Counted from the stretch's first letter, positions 41,438 through 51,295 are shown. The stretch is DNA of 64,000 bases from Halobacterium litoreum (GCF_021233415.1 NZ_CP089466.1:1860001-1924000); one strand, 5' to 3'. Numbers and translations are program-made. Notes: generated from the letters alone by a model not told the origin.

Positions 41438-42662
41438 CCACCACGACGTCGTCGTCGCCGGCGCCGGCCCGGCAGGAGCACAGTGCGCGCGAGACCTCGC
41501 AGAGCGAGGGTACGACGTTGTCGTCCTCGAAGCCGAACCCGAGGGCGACTTCCCTCGACAGTCGAACAAGTCCACCGCCGGGACGTTCGCGTCCGCGATG
41601 GGCGCGTTCGGGATTCCCGACGACGTGGTGATGCAGTACACCGACGACGTCGTCCTCGAATCCCCGAACGAGTACTTCGTCCAGCACCAGCCGGGCGCCG
41701 TCCTCGAGTTCGCGGACTTCAAGAACTGGCTCGTCGAGGAGGGCCGGGACGCCGGCGCGACGTACCGCTTCGAGGCCCGCGCGAACAACCCCATCACGGA
41801 GGGCGGCGAAATCGTCGGCGTGCAGTACGCCGGCGACGAGGAGGTGTACGCCGACATCGTCGTCGACGCCAGCGGTCCCGCCGCGCCGCTCGCGAAGAAA
41901 CTCGGCGTGACTGACCTGAAACGCCACAATCAGGCCATCGGCATCGAGTGGGAGATGGAGGGCGTGGACGTGGCCCACGACGGCTACGCGGACCTCCACG
42001 ACGCGATGATGCTGCGCCTCGACCACGACCTCGCGCCCGGCGGCTACTCGTGGATCTTCCACACCGGCGAGGACACCGCGAAGGTCGGCCTCTGTTACAT
42101 CCAGAACGAGAGCTACCAGCAGTACGGCAAGGAGGGCATGAGCATCGACGGCTACCTCGACTACTGGATGGAGCGAGACCCCCGCCTCCAGAACGCCGAA
42201 AAACTCGACGGCAAGCAACACCGCGGCTCCGCGCACATCCAGATGCCGACCGGCCTCAGCACGGACAACTTCATGGCCATCGGCGACACCGTGCCGACGG
42301 TCGACCCGCTGTGGGGAGAAGGCATCCAGAAGTGCATGGAGTCCGGTCGGGTCGCCGCCATCACCGCGGACCGCTGTCTGATGGGGAGCGAGCGCGACAC
42401 GTCCGCCGCGAACATGTCGATTTACGACAACCTCTGGCACGAGCGCGTCGCGCCGAACATGCGCACCCGGCTGACGATGACACAACTGCTCTACCTCGCG
42501 TCGAACGACCGCTACGACCGACTGATGGCGGACCTGAACGACGCGGGCGAGGACGTGTTGGAGGCCGCGAACGCGGGAAGTCGGCGCGCGCTCGCCAAGC
42601 TGTTCCACGCGAGCGACCTGCCGTTGCTCGCGCGGTTCGCGAAACAGCGCCTCGCGGAGTGA
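41430..42662 (+). CDS. geranylgeranyl reductase family flavoprotein
   Basis: 410 aa. The FAD Rossmann motif VVVAGAGPAGAQCARDLAERGYDVVVLE opens the protein; DASGPAAPLAKKLGV and the second FAD motif FMAIGDTVPTVDPLWGEGIQKCMESGR follow. These are marks of the digeranylgeranylglycerophospholipid reductase family, which saturates isoprenoid chains of archaeal lipids or quinones. Haloarchaea carry several paralogues; this one may not be the main lipid enzyme. It stands alone after the leader ORF. Confidence 0.85.
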   Translation: MSDHHDVVVAGAGPAGAQCARDLAERGYDVVVLEAEPEGDFPRQSNKSTAGTFASAMGAFGIPDDVVMQYTDDVVLESPNEYFVQHQPGAVLEFADFKNWLVEEGRDAGATYRFEARANNPITEGGEIVGVQYAGDEEVYADIVVDASGPAAPLAKKLGVTDLKRHNQAIGIEWEMEGVDVAHDGYADLHDAMMLRLDHDLAPGGYSWIFHTGEDTAKVGLCYIQNESYQQYGKEGMSIDGYLDYWMERDPRLQNAEKLDGKQHRGSAHIQMPTGLSTDNFMAIGDTVPTVDPLWGEGIQKCMESGRVAAITADRCLMGSERDTSAANMSIYDNLWHERVAPNMRTRLTMTQLLYLASNDRYDRLMADLNDAGEDVLEAANAGSRRALAKLFHASDLPLLARFAKQRLAE

Positions 42663-42722
42663 CCGCGACGCCCGCTCGCCGGAGCCCAAACCCCTAACCG
42701 CGTCCCGTGCTTCTGGACGGGT

Positions 42723-43550
42723 ATGTCACAGGACTCCCAGCGACGCACACCGCTCGCCGACGGCATGCCGATGTTCGGCCTCGGCACGTGGCAGAACGAG
42801 GACGCCGACCAGTGCGCCGAGAGCGTGCGGACGGCCGTCGACATGGGCTACCGGCACGTCGACACCGCACAGGCGTACCGGAACGAGGACGCCGTGGGGC
42901 GTGGCCTCGCGGACGCCGACGTGGACCGCGAGGACGTGTTCCTCGCGACGAAAGTGTGGACTGACAACCTCGCGCCCGCCGACGTCCACTCCTCGACGGC
43001 CGACAGCCTCGACCGCCTCGGCGTCGACTACGTCGACCTGCTGTACGTCCACTGGCCGGCCAACGAGTACCAGGCCGAGGAGACGCTGCCGGCGTTCGCC
43101 GAACTCAAAAGCGAGGGCGCAATCAAGCGCATCGGCGTGAGCAACTTCGAGCCGCGCCACCTCGACGAGGCCCGCGACGTGCTCGGGGAACTCCCGTTCG
43201 CGAACCAGGTGGAGTTCCACCCGCTCCTCCAGCAGACGGAACTCCGCGAGTACGCCGGGAACGAAGACATCGAACTGGTCGCGTACTCGCCGCTCGCCCG
43301 CGGGAAGGTGTTCGACGTGCCCGAGATTCAGGACGTCGCCGAGAAACACGACGCGAGCGAGGCACAGGTCAGTCTCGCGTGGGTCCGAGAGAAGGGCGTC
43401 ACTGCCATCCCGAAGGCGACCAGCGAGGCCCACATCGCGGACAACTGGGCGAGTCTCGACCTCGAACTCGACGACGAGGACGTCGCGAAAATCGACGCCA
43501 TCGACCGGACGGAACGACAGGTCGACCCGGACTTCGGCCCGTGGAACTGA
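42723..43550 (+). CDS. aldo/keto reductase
   Basis: 275 aa. The catalytic tetrad is present: D47 and Y52 (YRHVDTAQAYRNE), K77 (ATKVWT) and H110 (LLYVHWP). The NADP-binding end has GVTAIPKATSEAHIADN. It belongs to the AKR3/AKR5-like monomeric reductases that reduce small aldehydes and ketones. The substrate is not known. No operon partners: the next gene is convergent and 253 nt away. Confidence 0.9.
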   Translation: MSQDSQRRTPLADGMPMFGLGTWQNEDADQCAESVRTAVDMGYRHVDTAQAYRNEDAVGRGLADADVDREDVFLATKVWTDNLAPADVHSSTADSLDRLGVDYVDLLYVHWPANEYQAEETLPAFAELKSEGAIKRIGVSNFEPRHLDEARDVLGELPFANQVEFHPLLQQTELREYAGNEDIELVAYSPLARGKVFDVPEIQDVAEKHDASEAQVSLAWVREKGVTAIPKATSEAHIADNWASLDLELDDEDVAKIDAIDRTERQVDPDFGPWN

Positions 43551-43803
43551 CGGCGTAGCGAACCGCGGTGGTGCGCTTCTCCGGGCGGTCTCACTCGGAA
43601 TCGGCACGCTCGACCGTGATTTCGCGGAGCAGCGTCGACGCGCGAGCGAAGTGATGAGCAGGCTTTTCGGAATGCTGCCGGCCGAGCGGGGCCGAAAGTA
43701 CCGCTGGCTGTGCGAACGGCGCTGCGTGCCGTGAGCAGAAGTGGTTCCCGCAGGGTGCGCCGTCAGGCGCAACCGAGGAAATCCGAGCGCGAAAACAGTC
43801 CGT
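43551..43803. other. 253-nt convergent gap
   Basis: Between the aldo/keto reductase and the convergent PAPS-reductase-like gene. No gene is seen. It holds short inverted repeats, for example GTGCGCC...GGCGCAAC near 43756-43774, and the word CGAGCGAAGTGATGAGC also found in similar form near other gene ends. Confidence 0.5.
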
Positions 43804-44775
43804 TTACATGTAGCCGAGGTCGCGCAGGCGCTCCATCAGGTCTTCTTTGTCCTGGGCGCGGCCCGCGCGCTCGGTCGTGTTCTCGAGGTCCTGGAGCCAC
43901 GCCGGCTCCTCGCTGGCTTTGTCGGTGGAGACTTCGCTGCCGAGGCTCCGGAAGCCCTTGAAGTACTTCGGGGAGACCGGGATGTCCTCGTGCGTGAGGT
44001 CGTTCGGGAGGTCGTCGAAGGACTGCGGGACGTAGCCGTCGTCCGGGAAGTCCTCGACGGTCTCGGGGACGACGTAGTACCAGAAGGCGTCCCAGACCGC
44101 GGCTTCGTCGAACTGGACGATGGGCTGGATGCGGTCGTGGGGGGGGTAGACGTCGGGGTCGTGGCGCGGACTGAAGAACGTCTCGTCGGCGCGGGCTTCC
44201 TGTTCGTCCCAGCGGATGCCCGAGAGGATGCCGTCGACGTCGTGCTCTTCGAGCGCGTTGTTGAGCGCGACGGTCTTCAGGAGGTGGTTGCCGACGTAGG
44301 TGTCCAGCAGGAACGGGAACGTGTCCTCCTCGTACTCGAGGAGGTCCCGGACGTGGTGCTGGTTCTGCTCGTTGAGGTCCTCGATGGGGATGTCGTCGCC
44401 GGGTTCGAGGCCGTTTTCGTCGACGTACTCGCCGATATCCGTGTTCTGTGCGTAGACGACGTCGAGGTCCCACTCCTCGGCCCACTTGTCGACGAAGTCG
44501 TGCAGGTCGTCGAAGTGCTGGTAGTGGTCGATGAAGATGGCGGGCGGGACTTCGAGGTCGAACTTCTCGGCGACCTCTTTGACAAAGTAGAGCGTGAGCG
44601 TCGAGTCCTTGCCACCGGTCCACATGATGGCGGGGTTCTCGTACTCTTCGAGGCCCTTGCGGGTGACCTCGATTGCTTTCTCGAGTTTGTCCTGGAGCGT
44701 CGGGTAGTCCTCGGGGGACTCGCCTTCGCCCGCGCTGTAGTCGACGTCGAGGTAGTCGGGGAACTCCTCGCTCAT
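43804..44775 (-). CDS. PAPS-reductase/sulfurtransferase-like PP-loop protein
   Basis: 323 aa. The PP-loop is IMWTGGKDSTLTLYFVKEVAEKF (residues 49-71). After it come IFIDHYQHFDDL and the segment LSGIRWDEQEARADETFFSPR, matching the GxRxDES/QxR motif of CysH-type reductases. The C-terminus has no Cys redox pair such as ECGLH, so reduction of PAPS is doubtful; an adenylating sulfur- or tRNA-modifying role is possible. Its function in haloarchaea is unknown to me. It diverges from nothing; the PhoU-type gene lies upstream on the same strand. Confidence 0.72.
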   Translation of the reverse strand: MSEEFPDYLDVDYSAGEGESPEDYPTLQDKLEKAIEVTRKGLEEYENPAIMWTGGKDSTLTLYFVKEVAEKFDLEVPPAIFIDHYQHFDDLHDFVDKWAEEWDLDVVYAQNTDIGEYVDENGLEPGDDIPIEDLNEQNQHHVRDLLEYEEDTFPFLLDTYVGNHLLKTVALNNALEEHDVDGILSGIRWDEQEARADETFFSPRHDPDVYPPHDRIQPIVQFDEAAVWDAFWYYVVPETVEDFPDDGYVPQSFDDLPNDLTHEDIPVSPKYFKGFRSLGSEVSTDKASEEPAWLQDLENTTERAGRAQDKEDLMERLRDLGYM

Positions 44776-44820
44776 ACCTCGGCGGTCGGTACGATTACTT
44801 ATAGGCCTGTGGTTATCGGC

Positions 44821-45825
44821 TCACGGGCCCGGCGTCGGAGCGGCCTTCTGGAGAGCCGTCTCGGCGATGTTGCCGCCGTAGTCGGCGCTCCGGGACAGCG
44901 AGTCGACGACGAGGCCGAGGTGCTGTGCCTGGTGGGGGTCGAGGTCGTGGAGCAGGTCGTCGATGGTCCGCGTGTGTTCGTCGATGGCGCGGACGTCCGC
45001 GCGCGCGGCGTTCGCGAGTCGCGTGGCTTCGTCGGCGTCCTCCGCGAACAGCGCCTCCATCGCCGTCTCGATGATGTCGGCGGCGTCGGACTGGAGTTCC
45101 GCGAGCGCGTCGACGACCTCCGCCGGGACGTCGCTCTCTAGGTCTCGCGTGACGTTGCTGATTTTCGCTGCGTGGTCGGCGACGCGTTCGAGTTGCCGGG
45201 CGCTGGAATGGTAGTCGAAGGCCGTCTCGCGGCTGACGCCGATCTCCTGTGCTATCTTCGGGGAGCGAAGCGCGCCGCGGAAGATGCGGGAGACGACGTA
45301 CCAGAGGCGGTCGACGTCGTCGTCGCGTTCGGTGACGTCGCGCGCGATGTCGGGGTCGCGGTCCCGCAGCGCCTCCAGTGCGTCACCGAGCATGGAGACG
45401 GAGATGAGGTGCATGCGCCGGACGGCGTTGTGGATGGAGAGCTCCGAGGAGTCCAGGAGGTCCTGGATGACGACGCGGTCGCCGGTCTCCTCGAGGACTT
45501 CGAGGCCGACGAGGCCCTGCGTGGCGTTCCGGATGACGCGGCGCTGGTCGGCCGTGATGCGGTCGCCTTCGAGCGCGAGCACGTCGAAGCCGCTGACGTA
45601 CATCGTCATGACGGCGCGCATGAGTTCGTCGCCGGCCATCCCGGAGACGTCGAGTGTCCCCTCCTCGGTTTCGGCGTCGGCCACGGGCGTCAACAGAAGC
45701 GACCCGCTGTCGGGGTGGAAGCCGACCTCGTCGCCGGCCGCCACGTCGTGGTCTCGCGCCCAGTCTTTCGGAATCGAGACCGTGAACGTGGAACCGCCCG
45801 TAACTTGGACCTTCCTGCGTTCCAT
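44821..45825 (-). CDS. AbrB-PhoU fusion regulator of phosphate uptake
   Basis: 334 aa. Residues 1-50 form a SpoVT/AbrB DNA-binding domain (KVQVTGGSTFTVSIPKDWARDH). Residues 100-330 hold PhoU-type three-helix repeats, with VVSRIFRGAL and SRSADYGGNIAE. This fusion is common in archaea next to Pst genes, where it is thought to control the pst operon according to phosphate. It diverges from pstS; its TATA-like TTTATGG on the minus strand is about 25-30 nt ahead of the ATG. Confidence 0.87.
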   Translation of the reverse strand: MERRKVQVTGGSTFTVSIPKDWARDHDVAAGDEVGFHPDSGSLLLTPVADAETEEGTLDVSGMAGDELMRAVMTMYVSGFDVLALEGDRITADQRRVIRNATQGLVGLEVLEETGDRVVIQDLLDSSELSIHNAVRRMHLISVSMLGDALEALRDRDPDIARDVTERDDDVDRLWYVVSRIFRGALRSPKIAQEIGVSRETAFDYHSSARQLERVADHAAKISNVTRDLESDVPAEVVDALAELQSDAADIIETAMEALFAEDADEATRLANAARADVRAIDEHTRTIDDLLHDLDPHQAQHLGLVVDSLSRSADYGGNIAETALQKAAPTPGP

Positions 45826-46051
45826 ACCCGGCAGTTTGCGCCCACCACCATAAATCCAGCCATAGATATATACACGCTATGTTGACAGTCGATTCGGAGT
45901 TTTGAGGGGCTGTGGAGAGTAAATTCTCCGCCAATTTCGTGCGCCGTAGCGCGCTGCTCTGGGCATGATACAGGTTTCCAGCATAACTCTATATAGGCCT
46001 ATTTACTGGTAATAGTAGGGTATTTATTGAAATGGAGCGGTTCTTACGGTG
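45826..46051. promoter_or_regulatory. divergent pst promoter region
   Basis: 226 nt, much more A/T-rich than the surroundings. On the plus side TATTTATT (46021-46028) is the TATA box, about 27 nt before the pstS ATG. Upstream of it lies the palindrome ATAGGCCTAT (45993-46002) flanked by TAT and TTAC, a likely binding site for the phosphate regulator. On the left, GATATATACA (45865-45874) and TTTATGG (minus, about 45848-45854) serve the AbrB-PhoU gene. Confidence 0.6.
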
Positions 46052-47059
46052 ATGGCAGACCAGTCACCCCAACGTCGTTCCAGTCTCTCTCGGCGGAAAC
46101 TATTGGGCGGTCTCAGTAGCGTCGGCGCGGCCGCAATCGCCGGCTGCACGCGCTCTACCGGCGGCGGGTCGAACGACGACGAGACGACTACGGAGAGCGA
46201 ACTCACGGGCTCTGTCACCATCAAGGGGAGTTCGACGGTCTACCCCGTGTCGCTCGCGATGGCCGAGGAGTTCCAGAAGGCACACTCCAAGGCGAACGTC
46301 TCGGTCGACTCCACCGGGACCGGCGGTGGCTTCAAGAACCACTTCTGCACCGGGAACGCGGACATCAACGACGCGTCCCGCGAAATCAAGGAGACGGAAA
46401 TCGAGCAGTGTTCCAGCAACGACATCGAACCGATCAAGTTCCAGATCGCGGGCGACGCGCTCACCGTCGCGGTGAACAACGACGCCGACTGGGTCGACTG
46501 TCTGACCTTCGACGAACTCACCCAAATCTGGGGGTCGGACGGCGCCCAGCGCTGGAGTGACGTGCGCTCGGAGTGGCCCGACAAACAGATCGACCTCTAC
46601 GGTCCCGCCTCCACCTCCGGCACGTTCGACTGGTTCACGTCGAACGTCGTCGGCGAGGAGCGCGGCCACCGCAGCGACTACGAGGCCACCGAGAAGGACA
46701 ACGTCATCGTGCAGGGCATCGAGGAGTCCAAGCACGCCATCGGCTACTTCGGGTACGCGTACTACCAGGAGAGTTCCGACCGCGTGAAGGCCGTCGAAGT
46801 CAAGCGCTCCGAGAGCGACACCTGTACCGCGCCGAGCCTCGACAACGCCAAGGACGGGAGTTACCCGCTCGCGCGCCCGCTGTACATCTACGTCGCGAAG
46901 GAGTCGCTGGCCAACCAGACCGTCAGCGAGTTCGTACGCTTCTACATCGAGCAGGCCGAGACCGACCTCGTGAAGGAAATCGGCTACGTACCGGAGAGCG
47001 AGTCCCAGCGCGACGAGAACCTCGACACGCTCGACGCCGCAATCGAGGACGTGCAGTAA
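46052..47059 (+). CDS. pstS: phosphate-binding lipoprotein PstS
   Basis: 335 aa from the ATG at 46052. Twin-Arg signal RRKLLGGLSSVGAAAIAGC with lipid Cys32. The phosphate site is built from SSTVYPVS, a STGTGGGFKNHF loop and GPASTSGTFDWF, as in PstS. It binds phosphate outside the membrane and hands it to PstCA. A hairpin follows the stop before pstC, as often when PstS is needed in excess. Confidence 0.93.
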   Translation: MADQSPQRRSSLSRRKLLGGLSSVGAAAIAGCTRSTGGGSNDDETTTESELTGSVTIKGSSTVYPVSLAMAEEFQKAHSKANVSVDSTGTGGGFKNHFCTGNADINDASREIKETEIEQCSSNDIEPIKFQIAGDALTVAVNNDADWVDCLTFDELTQIWGSDGAQRWSDVRSEWPDKQIDLYGPASTSGTFDWFTSNVVGEERGHRSDYEATEKDNVIVQGIEESKHAIGYFGYAYYQESSDRVKAVEVKRSESDTCTAPSLDNAKDGSYPLARPLYIYVAKESLANQTVSEFVRFYIEQAETDLVKEIGYVPESESQRDENLDTLDAAIEDVQ

Positions 47060-47060
47060 C

Positions 47061-47085
47061 CGGCACACGACTATGTACTGTGCCG
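47061..47085 (+). terminator. inverted repeat between pstS and pstC
   Basis: CGGCACA pairs with TGTGCCG, 7 bp, loop 11 nt, 1 nt after the pstS stop. It may stabilise or partly terminate the pstS message. Confidence 0.5.
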
Positions 47086-47106
47086 CACTACTCACGAAAC
47101 GGCGGA

Positions 47107-47112
47107 CATTTA
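47107..47112 (+). promoter_or_regulatory. possible internal promoter for pstC
   Basis: CATTTA lies 28-31 nt before the pstC ATG at 47138, the spacing of TATA boxes elsewhere in the window. Confidence 0.35.
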
Positions 47113-47137
47113 CGGTTCGCCCGCGGGTGTCCGAGCA

Positions 47138-48076
47138 ATGAGTGAGGAATCGACCACACCGGACTTCGCCGGCGGCGCTCGCGCCCGCTCCGCGAAAGAG
47201 CAGTCCATCAAGTGGACGCTGTTCGCGTGTGCGGCGCTGTCCGTACTCGTCACCGTCGGCATCGTCCTGACGCTGCTGTTCGACGCGCTGAGTTTCTTCC
47301 GCAGCGTCCCGCTGACGGAGTTCTTCCTGTCGACGACGTGGAGTCCGAGCATCGAGGAGACGTACGGCGTCCTGCCGCTGTTGGCCGGGACGCTCATCGT
47401 CACCGTCATCTCGGCGCTCATCGCGATTCCCGTCGGGACGGCGGCCGCCGTCTACCTGAGCGAGTACGCGAGCGACCGCGTGCGCTCGGTTCTCAAGCCC
47501 GGCCTCGAAATCCTCGCGGGCATCCCGACGGTCGTCTACGGCTACTTCGCGCTCGTCTACCTCACGCCGTTCCTCGACTGGGTCGGCCTCCCGGTCGGCG
47601 CGTTCTCCACGCTCAGCGCCTCCATCATGGTCGGCGTGATGATCATCCCGATGGTGTCGAGTCTCAGCGAGGACGCGATGAGTTCCGTGCCGGACTCGCT
47701 CCGGCAGGGCGCCTACGGCCTCGGCGCGACCAAGTACGAGGTGTCGACCGGCGTCGTCATTCCGGGTGCGGTCTCCGGCATCTTCTCGTCGTACATCCTC
47801 GCGCTCTCGCGGGCCATCGGCGAGACGATGATCGTCGCCGTCGCGATGGGGATGCGCGCGCGGATGCCGACCCCCGGAAACCTCGAGGCGGTCGTGTTCA
47901 AGTCCGGCGAGACGATGACCGTCGCGATGGTCGAACTCGTCGGCAGCGAAATCGCGGGCGGCACCGTCGCGTACAAGTCGCTGTTCGCAATCGGTCTCAC
48001 GCTGTTCGTCGTCACGTTCGTCATGAATCTGCTCAGCAACTGGGTGGCGTCGCGGTACAGGGAGGAGTACCAATGA
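47138..48076 (+). CDS. pstC: phosphate ABC permease PstC
   Basis: 312 aa. Six transmembrane helices; the inner-membrane EAA loop reads SLRQGAYGLGATKYEVSTGVVIPGAVSGIF, and GIPTVVYGYFALVYLTPFL is the PstC signature. Forms the phosphate channel with PstA. The downstream pstA start is 19 nt past the stop and has GGAGGTGA 8 nt ahead of it. Confidence 0.92.
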   Translation: MSEESTTPDFAGGARARSAKEQSIKWTLFACAALSVLVTVGIVLTLLFDALSFFRSVPLTEFFLSTTWSPSIEETYGVLPLLAGTLIVTVISALIAIPVGTAAAVYLSEYASDRVRSVLKPGLEILAGIPTVVYGYFALVYLTPFLDWVGLPVGAFSTLSASIMVGVMIIPMVSSLSEDAMSSVPDSLRQGAYGLGATKYEVSTGVVIPGAVSGIFSSYILALSRAIGETMIVAVAMGMRARMPTPGNLEAVVFKSGETMTVAMVELVGSEIAGGTVAYKSLFAIGLTLFVVTFVMNLLSNWVASRYREEYQ

Positions 48077-48095
48077 ACGCGGAGGTGACGCACTG

Positions 48096-49745
48096 ATGGC
48101 GACCGAATCCGGTCAGTCGTCGTGGTACGGCGAGGGCGAGGGCGTCAGCCAGTTCCGGAGCCGAGTCTTCCGGTTTGTCTGTCTCGGCGCGTCCCTGTTC
48201 GGTCTCGCGCTCGTCGGCGTCTTCCTCGTGAAGGTGTTCCTCGACGCGATTCGCCCGCTGTCGGCGGACGCCGGCTGGCACCTGACGTTCTTCCTGACGC
48301 TGGTCGCGCCGACCACCGGCCTGCTCGGTTACTACTGGCTGAACGACCGCGTCGCCGGCTGGAACGGCGTCGTCCTCGGGGCGATTCCGCTGTTCGGCCT
48401 CATCCTCGGCGCGGGACTCGTGCTCGTGTTCGTGCAGGTCTACTCGCTTTTGACGTGGTTCGGCGTCGCAATCGGGCTGGCGGCGACCGCCGCGGTCTTC
48501 TACGCACACCGCCGCTTCCGCCGGGAAGCGAGCGGCGAACGCAACGTCGTCACGGCGCTCGCGTTCCTCGCGGGCGTCGTCGGCGTCCCCTACACCGGAC
48601 GCGGCTTCGAGGTGATGAGCCTCGCCGAACTCGCCAACTACTACCTCCCGGTGCTCCCATCGGACATCGCAATCGCCGTGCTCACGCTGGTCGTTCCGGC
48701 CGCGGCGTACGCGGGTAACTTCGTCCGCGAGCGCCACGAGAGTTCGCGCGCTGGCCTCGCCGCCGCCGGCGTCGTCGTCGCGGTGGCCGCCGGTGCGGTC
48801 GCGCTCGCACCGACCGTCGGCGTCCCGTCGTGGAACCTCGTCGTGCTCGCGCTCCCCGTGTTCGTGCCGACGCTCCTGTACGCCGAGTCGTTCTTCCGAC
48901 TCGACGAACACCGGAGCGCGCTGGCGTTCCCGGTCGTCCTGTACGGCGGCGTGCTCGCCGGCGCGTTCGCCGTCCGCGCTCTCGACTACGCCGGCCCGAA
49001 CTCGTGGCTCGACTGGCAGTTCCTCACCGGCCTGCCGTCTCGATTCCCCGAGCAAGCCGGCTTCTACCCCGCCATCGTCGGGTCCGTGATGATCATGCTG
49101 GTCATCATCGTCGGCGTCGCGCCGCTCGGCGTCGCCGCCGCAATCTACCTCGAAGAGTACGCCACCCACGAGGGAGCCCTCGGGGCGGTCGTGAAACTCA
49201 TCGAGGTGAACATCGGGAACCTCGCGGGCGTCCCGTCGGTCGTCTACGGCCTGCTCGCGCTCGGCGTGTTCGTGAACACGCTCGGGATGCAACCCGGCAT
49301 CGTCGTGCTCGGCGGCCTCGCGGTCGGCCTGCTCGTCCTCCCCATCGTCATCATCTCCTCGCAGGAGGCGATTCGCGCCGTGCCGGACTCGCTCCGGCAG
49401 GCGTCCTACGGCATGGGCGCGACGAAGTGGCAGACCGTCCGGAACGTCGTCCTGCCCGAGGCGCTGCCCGGCATCCTCACCGGTTCGATTCTCGCGTTCG
49501 GGCGCGCCATCGGCGAGACCGCACCGCTGCTGATGATCGGGGTCGCGGCCGCCATCTTCCGTGCGCCCGGCGGCTTCTTCGAGACGACGAGCGCGATGCC
49601 CCGGCAGGTGTTCGCGTGGTCGACGAAGCCGGCCGCGGAGTTCCGGTACGGCGTCCTCGCCGCGGGCGTCGTCACCCTGCTCGTGGTCCTGCTCGCGATG
49701 AACGCCGCCGCAATCGTCATTCGGAACAAATACCAGCGTAACTGA
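48096..49745 (+). CDS. pstA: phosphate ABC permease PstA with long N-terminal membrane part
   Basis: 549 aa, against about 280-300 in bacteria. The C-terminal 250 residues are canonical Pst[20 protein letters not shown] and the EAA loop [30 protein letters not shown]. The first 290 residues add about eight further hydrophobic helices without a known domain, separated by short loops. Long PstA proteins occur in other haloarchaea; the role of the extension is unknown. Overlaps nothing; pstB starts 2 nt after the stop. Confidence 0.9.
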   Translation: MATESGQSSWYGEGEGVSQFRSRVFRFVCLGASLFGLALVGVFLVKVFLDAIRPLSADAGWHLTFFLTLVAPTTGLLGYYWLNDRVAGWNGVVLGAIPLFGLILGAGLVLVFVQVYSLLTWFGVAIGLAATAAVFYAHRRFRREASGERNVVTALAFLAGVVGVPYTGRGFEVMSLAELANYYLPVLPSDIAIAVLTLVVPAAAYAGNFVRERHESSRAGLAAAGVVVAVAAGAVALAPTVGVPSWNLVVLALPVFVPTLLYAESFFRLDEHRSALAFPVVLYGGVLAGAFAVRALDYAGPNSWLDWQFLTGLPSRFPEQAGFYPAIVGSVMIMLVIIVGVAPLGVAAAIYLEEYATHEGALGAVVKLIEVNIGNLAGVPSVVYGLLALGVFVNTLGMQPGIVVLGGLAVGLLVLPIVIISSQEAIRAVPDSLRQASYGMGATKWQTVRNVVLPEALPGILTGSILAFGRAIGETAPLLMIGVAAAIFRAPGGFFETTSAMPRQVFAWSTKPAAEFRYGVLAAGVVTLLVVLLAMNAAAIVIRNKYQRN

Positions 49746-49747
49746 CA

Positions 49748-50608
49748 ATGTCACAGAACGAGATGAACACCACCGACGCCGACGAGGACGACGCGCTCGT
49801 GTCGCCCCAGCCCGGCGCCGTGGTCGACGACGACAGCACCGACACCGCGGGCCCCGAGACGACGCTCGTCGAAGCCCGCGACCTCGACGTGTTCTACGGC
49901 GAGGAGCAAGCACTCGACAGCGTCGACATCGAAATTCCCGAGAACCGCGTCACCGCGATGATCGGTCCCTCGGGGTGTGGGAAGTCGACGTTCCTCCGGT
50001 GTATCAACCGGATGAACGACCTCATCGACGTCGCGCGCGTCGAGGGCGACCTCCTCTTCGAGGGGAAGAACGTCTACGACGACGACGTCGACCCGGTTGC
50101 GCTGCGCCGCCGCATCGGGATGGTGTTCCAGCAGCCCAACCCGTTCCCGAAGAGCATCTACGAGAACGTCGCGTACGGCCTGCGCGTCCAGGGCCGCACC
50201 GAGAACTTAGACGAGAAGGTCGAACAGGCGCTGAAGAACGCCGCGCTCTGGGACGAAGTCGAGGGCCGACTCGACGAGAGCGGGCTCGACCTCTCCGGCG
50301 GCCAGCAACAGCGCCTCTGTATCGCGCGCGCCATCGCCGTCGACCCCGACGTCATCCTGATGGACGAGCCGGCGAGCGCGCTCGACCCGGTCGCCACCAG
50401 CCAGATCGAGGACCTCATCGACGACCTCCGCGAGGAGTACACGGTCGTCATCGTCACGCACAACATGCAACAGGCCGCTCGCATCTCCGACAAGACGGCG
50501 GTGTTCCTCACCGGCGGTCGCCTCGTCGAGTTCGACGACACGGAGAAAATCTTCGAGAACCCCGAGAGCGACCGCGTCGAAGATTACATCACCGGGAAGT
50601 TCGGGTAA
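49748..50608 (+). CDS. pstB: phosphate ABC ATPase PstB
   Basis: 286 aa. An acidic disordered N-terminus (1-37) precedes the ATPase: Walker [10 protein letters not shown] (75-83), [20 protein letters not shown] with the Q-loop, signature [14 protein letters not shown], Walker [13 protein letters not shown], and switch H in [10 protein letters not shown]. It energises PstCA. The gene lies 2 nt after pstA and 6 nt before phoU. Confidence 0.95.
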   Translation: MSQNEMNTTDADEDDALVSPQPGAVVDDDSTDTAGPETTLVEARDLDVFYGEEQALDSVDIEIPENRVTAMIGPSGCGKSTFLRCINRMNDLIDVARVEGDLLFEGKNVYDDDVDPVALRRRIGMVFQQPNPFPKSIYENVAYGLRVQGRTENLDEKVEQALKNAALWDEVEGRLDESGLDLSGGQQQRLCIARAIAVDPDVILMDEPASALDPVATSQIEDLIDDLREEYTVVIVTHNMQQAARISDKTAVFLTGGRLVEFDDTEKIFENPESDRVEDYITGKFG

Positions 50609-50614
50609 CCAACT

Positions 50615-51295
50615 ATGGCACGAGAGAGCTACCAAGAGAAACTCGAGACCCTCCAGGACGACGTCCTCTACATGAGCGAGGTCGTCACGGACCGACTCCG
50701 CCTCGCGCTGGAGTCGATGGAACAGAAAGACCACGACACCGCGTGGGACGTCATCGACGGTGACGACGAAATCAACCAACTGTACCTCGACCTCGAAGAG
50801 GACTGCATCGACCTGCTCGCGCTCCAGCAGCCGGTCGCGGGCGACCTCCGCCTCATCGCGTCGTCGTTCAAAATCATCACCGACCTCGAACGCATCGCCG
50901 ACCTCGCGGTGAACCTCGCGGAGTACACGCTCGACGCCGACCGCGACATGTCCCCCGAGGTCGACGTGCAGGCCATCGGCAACACCACCATCGAGATGGT
51001 CGAGGACGCCATGGACGCGTACGCCGAGGAAGACATCGACGCCTGCTTCGCCGTCGCCGAGCGCGACGACGACCTCGACGACCGCTGCCGGCAGGCCTCC
51101 GACACGGTCATGCGCGACCTCATCGAGAAGGAAGTCGACGCCGACGCCGACGAAGCCGAAGTCGAAGCCATCATGCAGGACGTCTCCCGCCTCCTGCTCA
51201 CCGTCCGCGACCTCGAACGCATCGGCGACCACGCCGTCAACATCTCCGCGCGCACCGTCTACATGGTCGAGAAAGACGACTCTCTCATCTACTAA
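50615..51295 (+). CDS. phoU: phosphate signalling protein PhoU
   Basis: 226 aa of two three-helix PhoU repeats, with EEDCIDLLALQQPVAGDLRLIASSFKIITDLERIADLAVNLAE in repeat 1 and LLLTVRDLERIGDHAVNISARTVYMVE in repeat 2; the E/DxxxD metal motifs are kept. It lowers Pst activity when phosphate is ample. Last gene of the operon and the second PhoU-type protein in the locus; this one has no DNA-binding domain. Confidence 0.93.
   Translation: MARESYQEKLETLQDDVLYMSEVVTDRLRLALESMEQKDHDTAWDVIDGDDEINQLYLDLEEDCIDLLALQQPVAGDLRLIASSFKIITDLERIADLAVNLAEYTLDADRDMSPEVDVQAIGNTTIEMVEDAMDAYAEEDIDACFAVAERDDDLDDRCRQASDTVMRDLIEKEVDADADEAEVEAIMQDVSRLLLTVRDLERIGDHAVNISARTVYMVEKDDSLIY

Noticed and set aside
46100-49913. 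Long minus-strand frames opposite pstS, pstC and pstA
   Set aside because: Arg/His/Asp-rich shadows; the plus-strand genes have complete family motifs.
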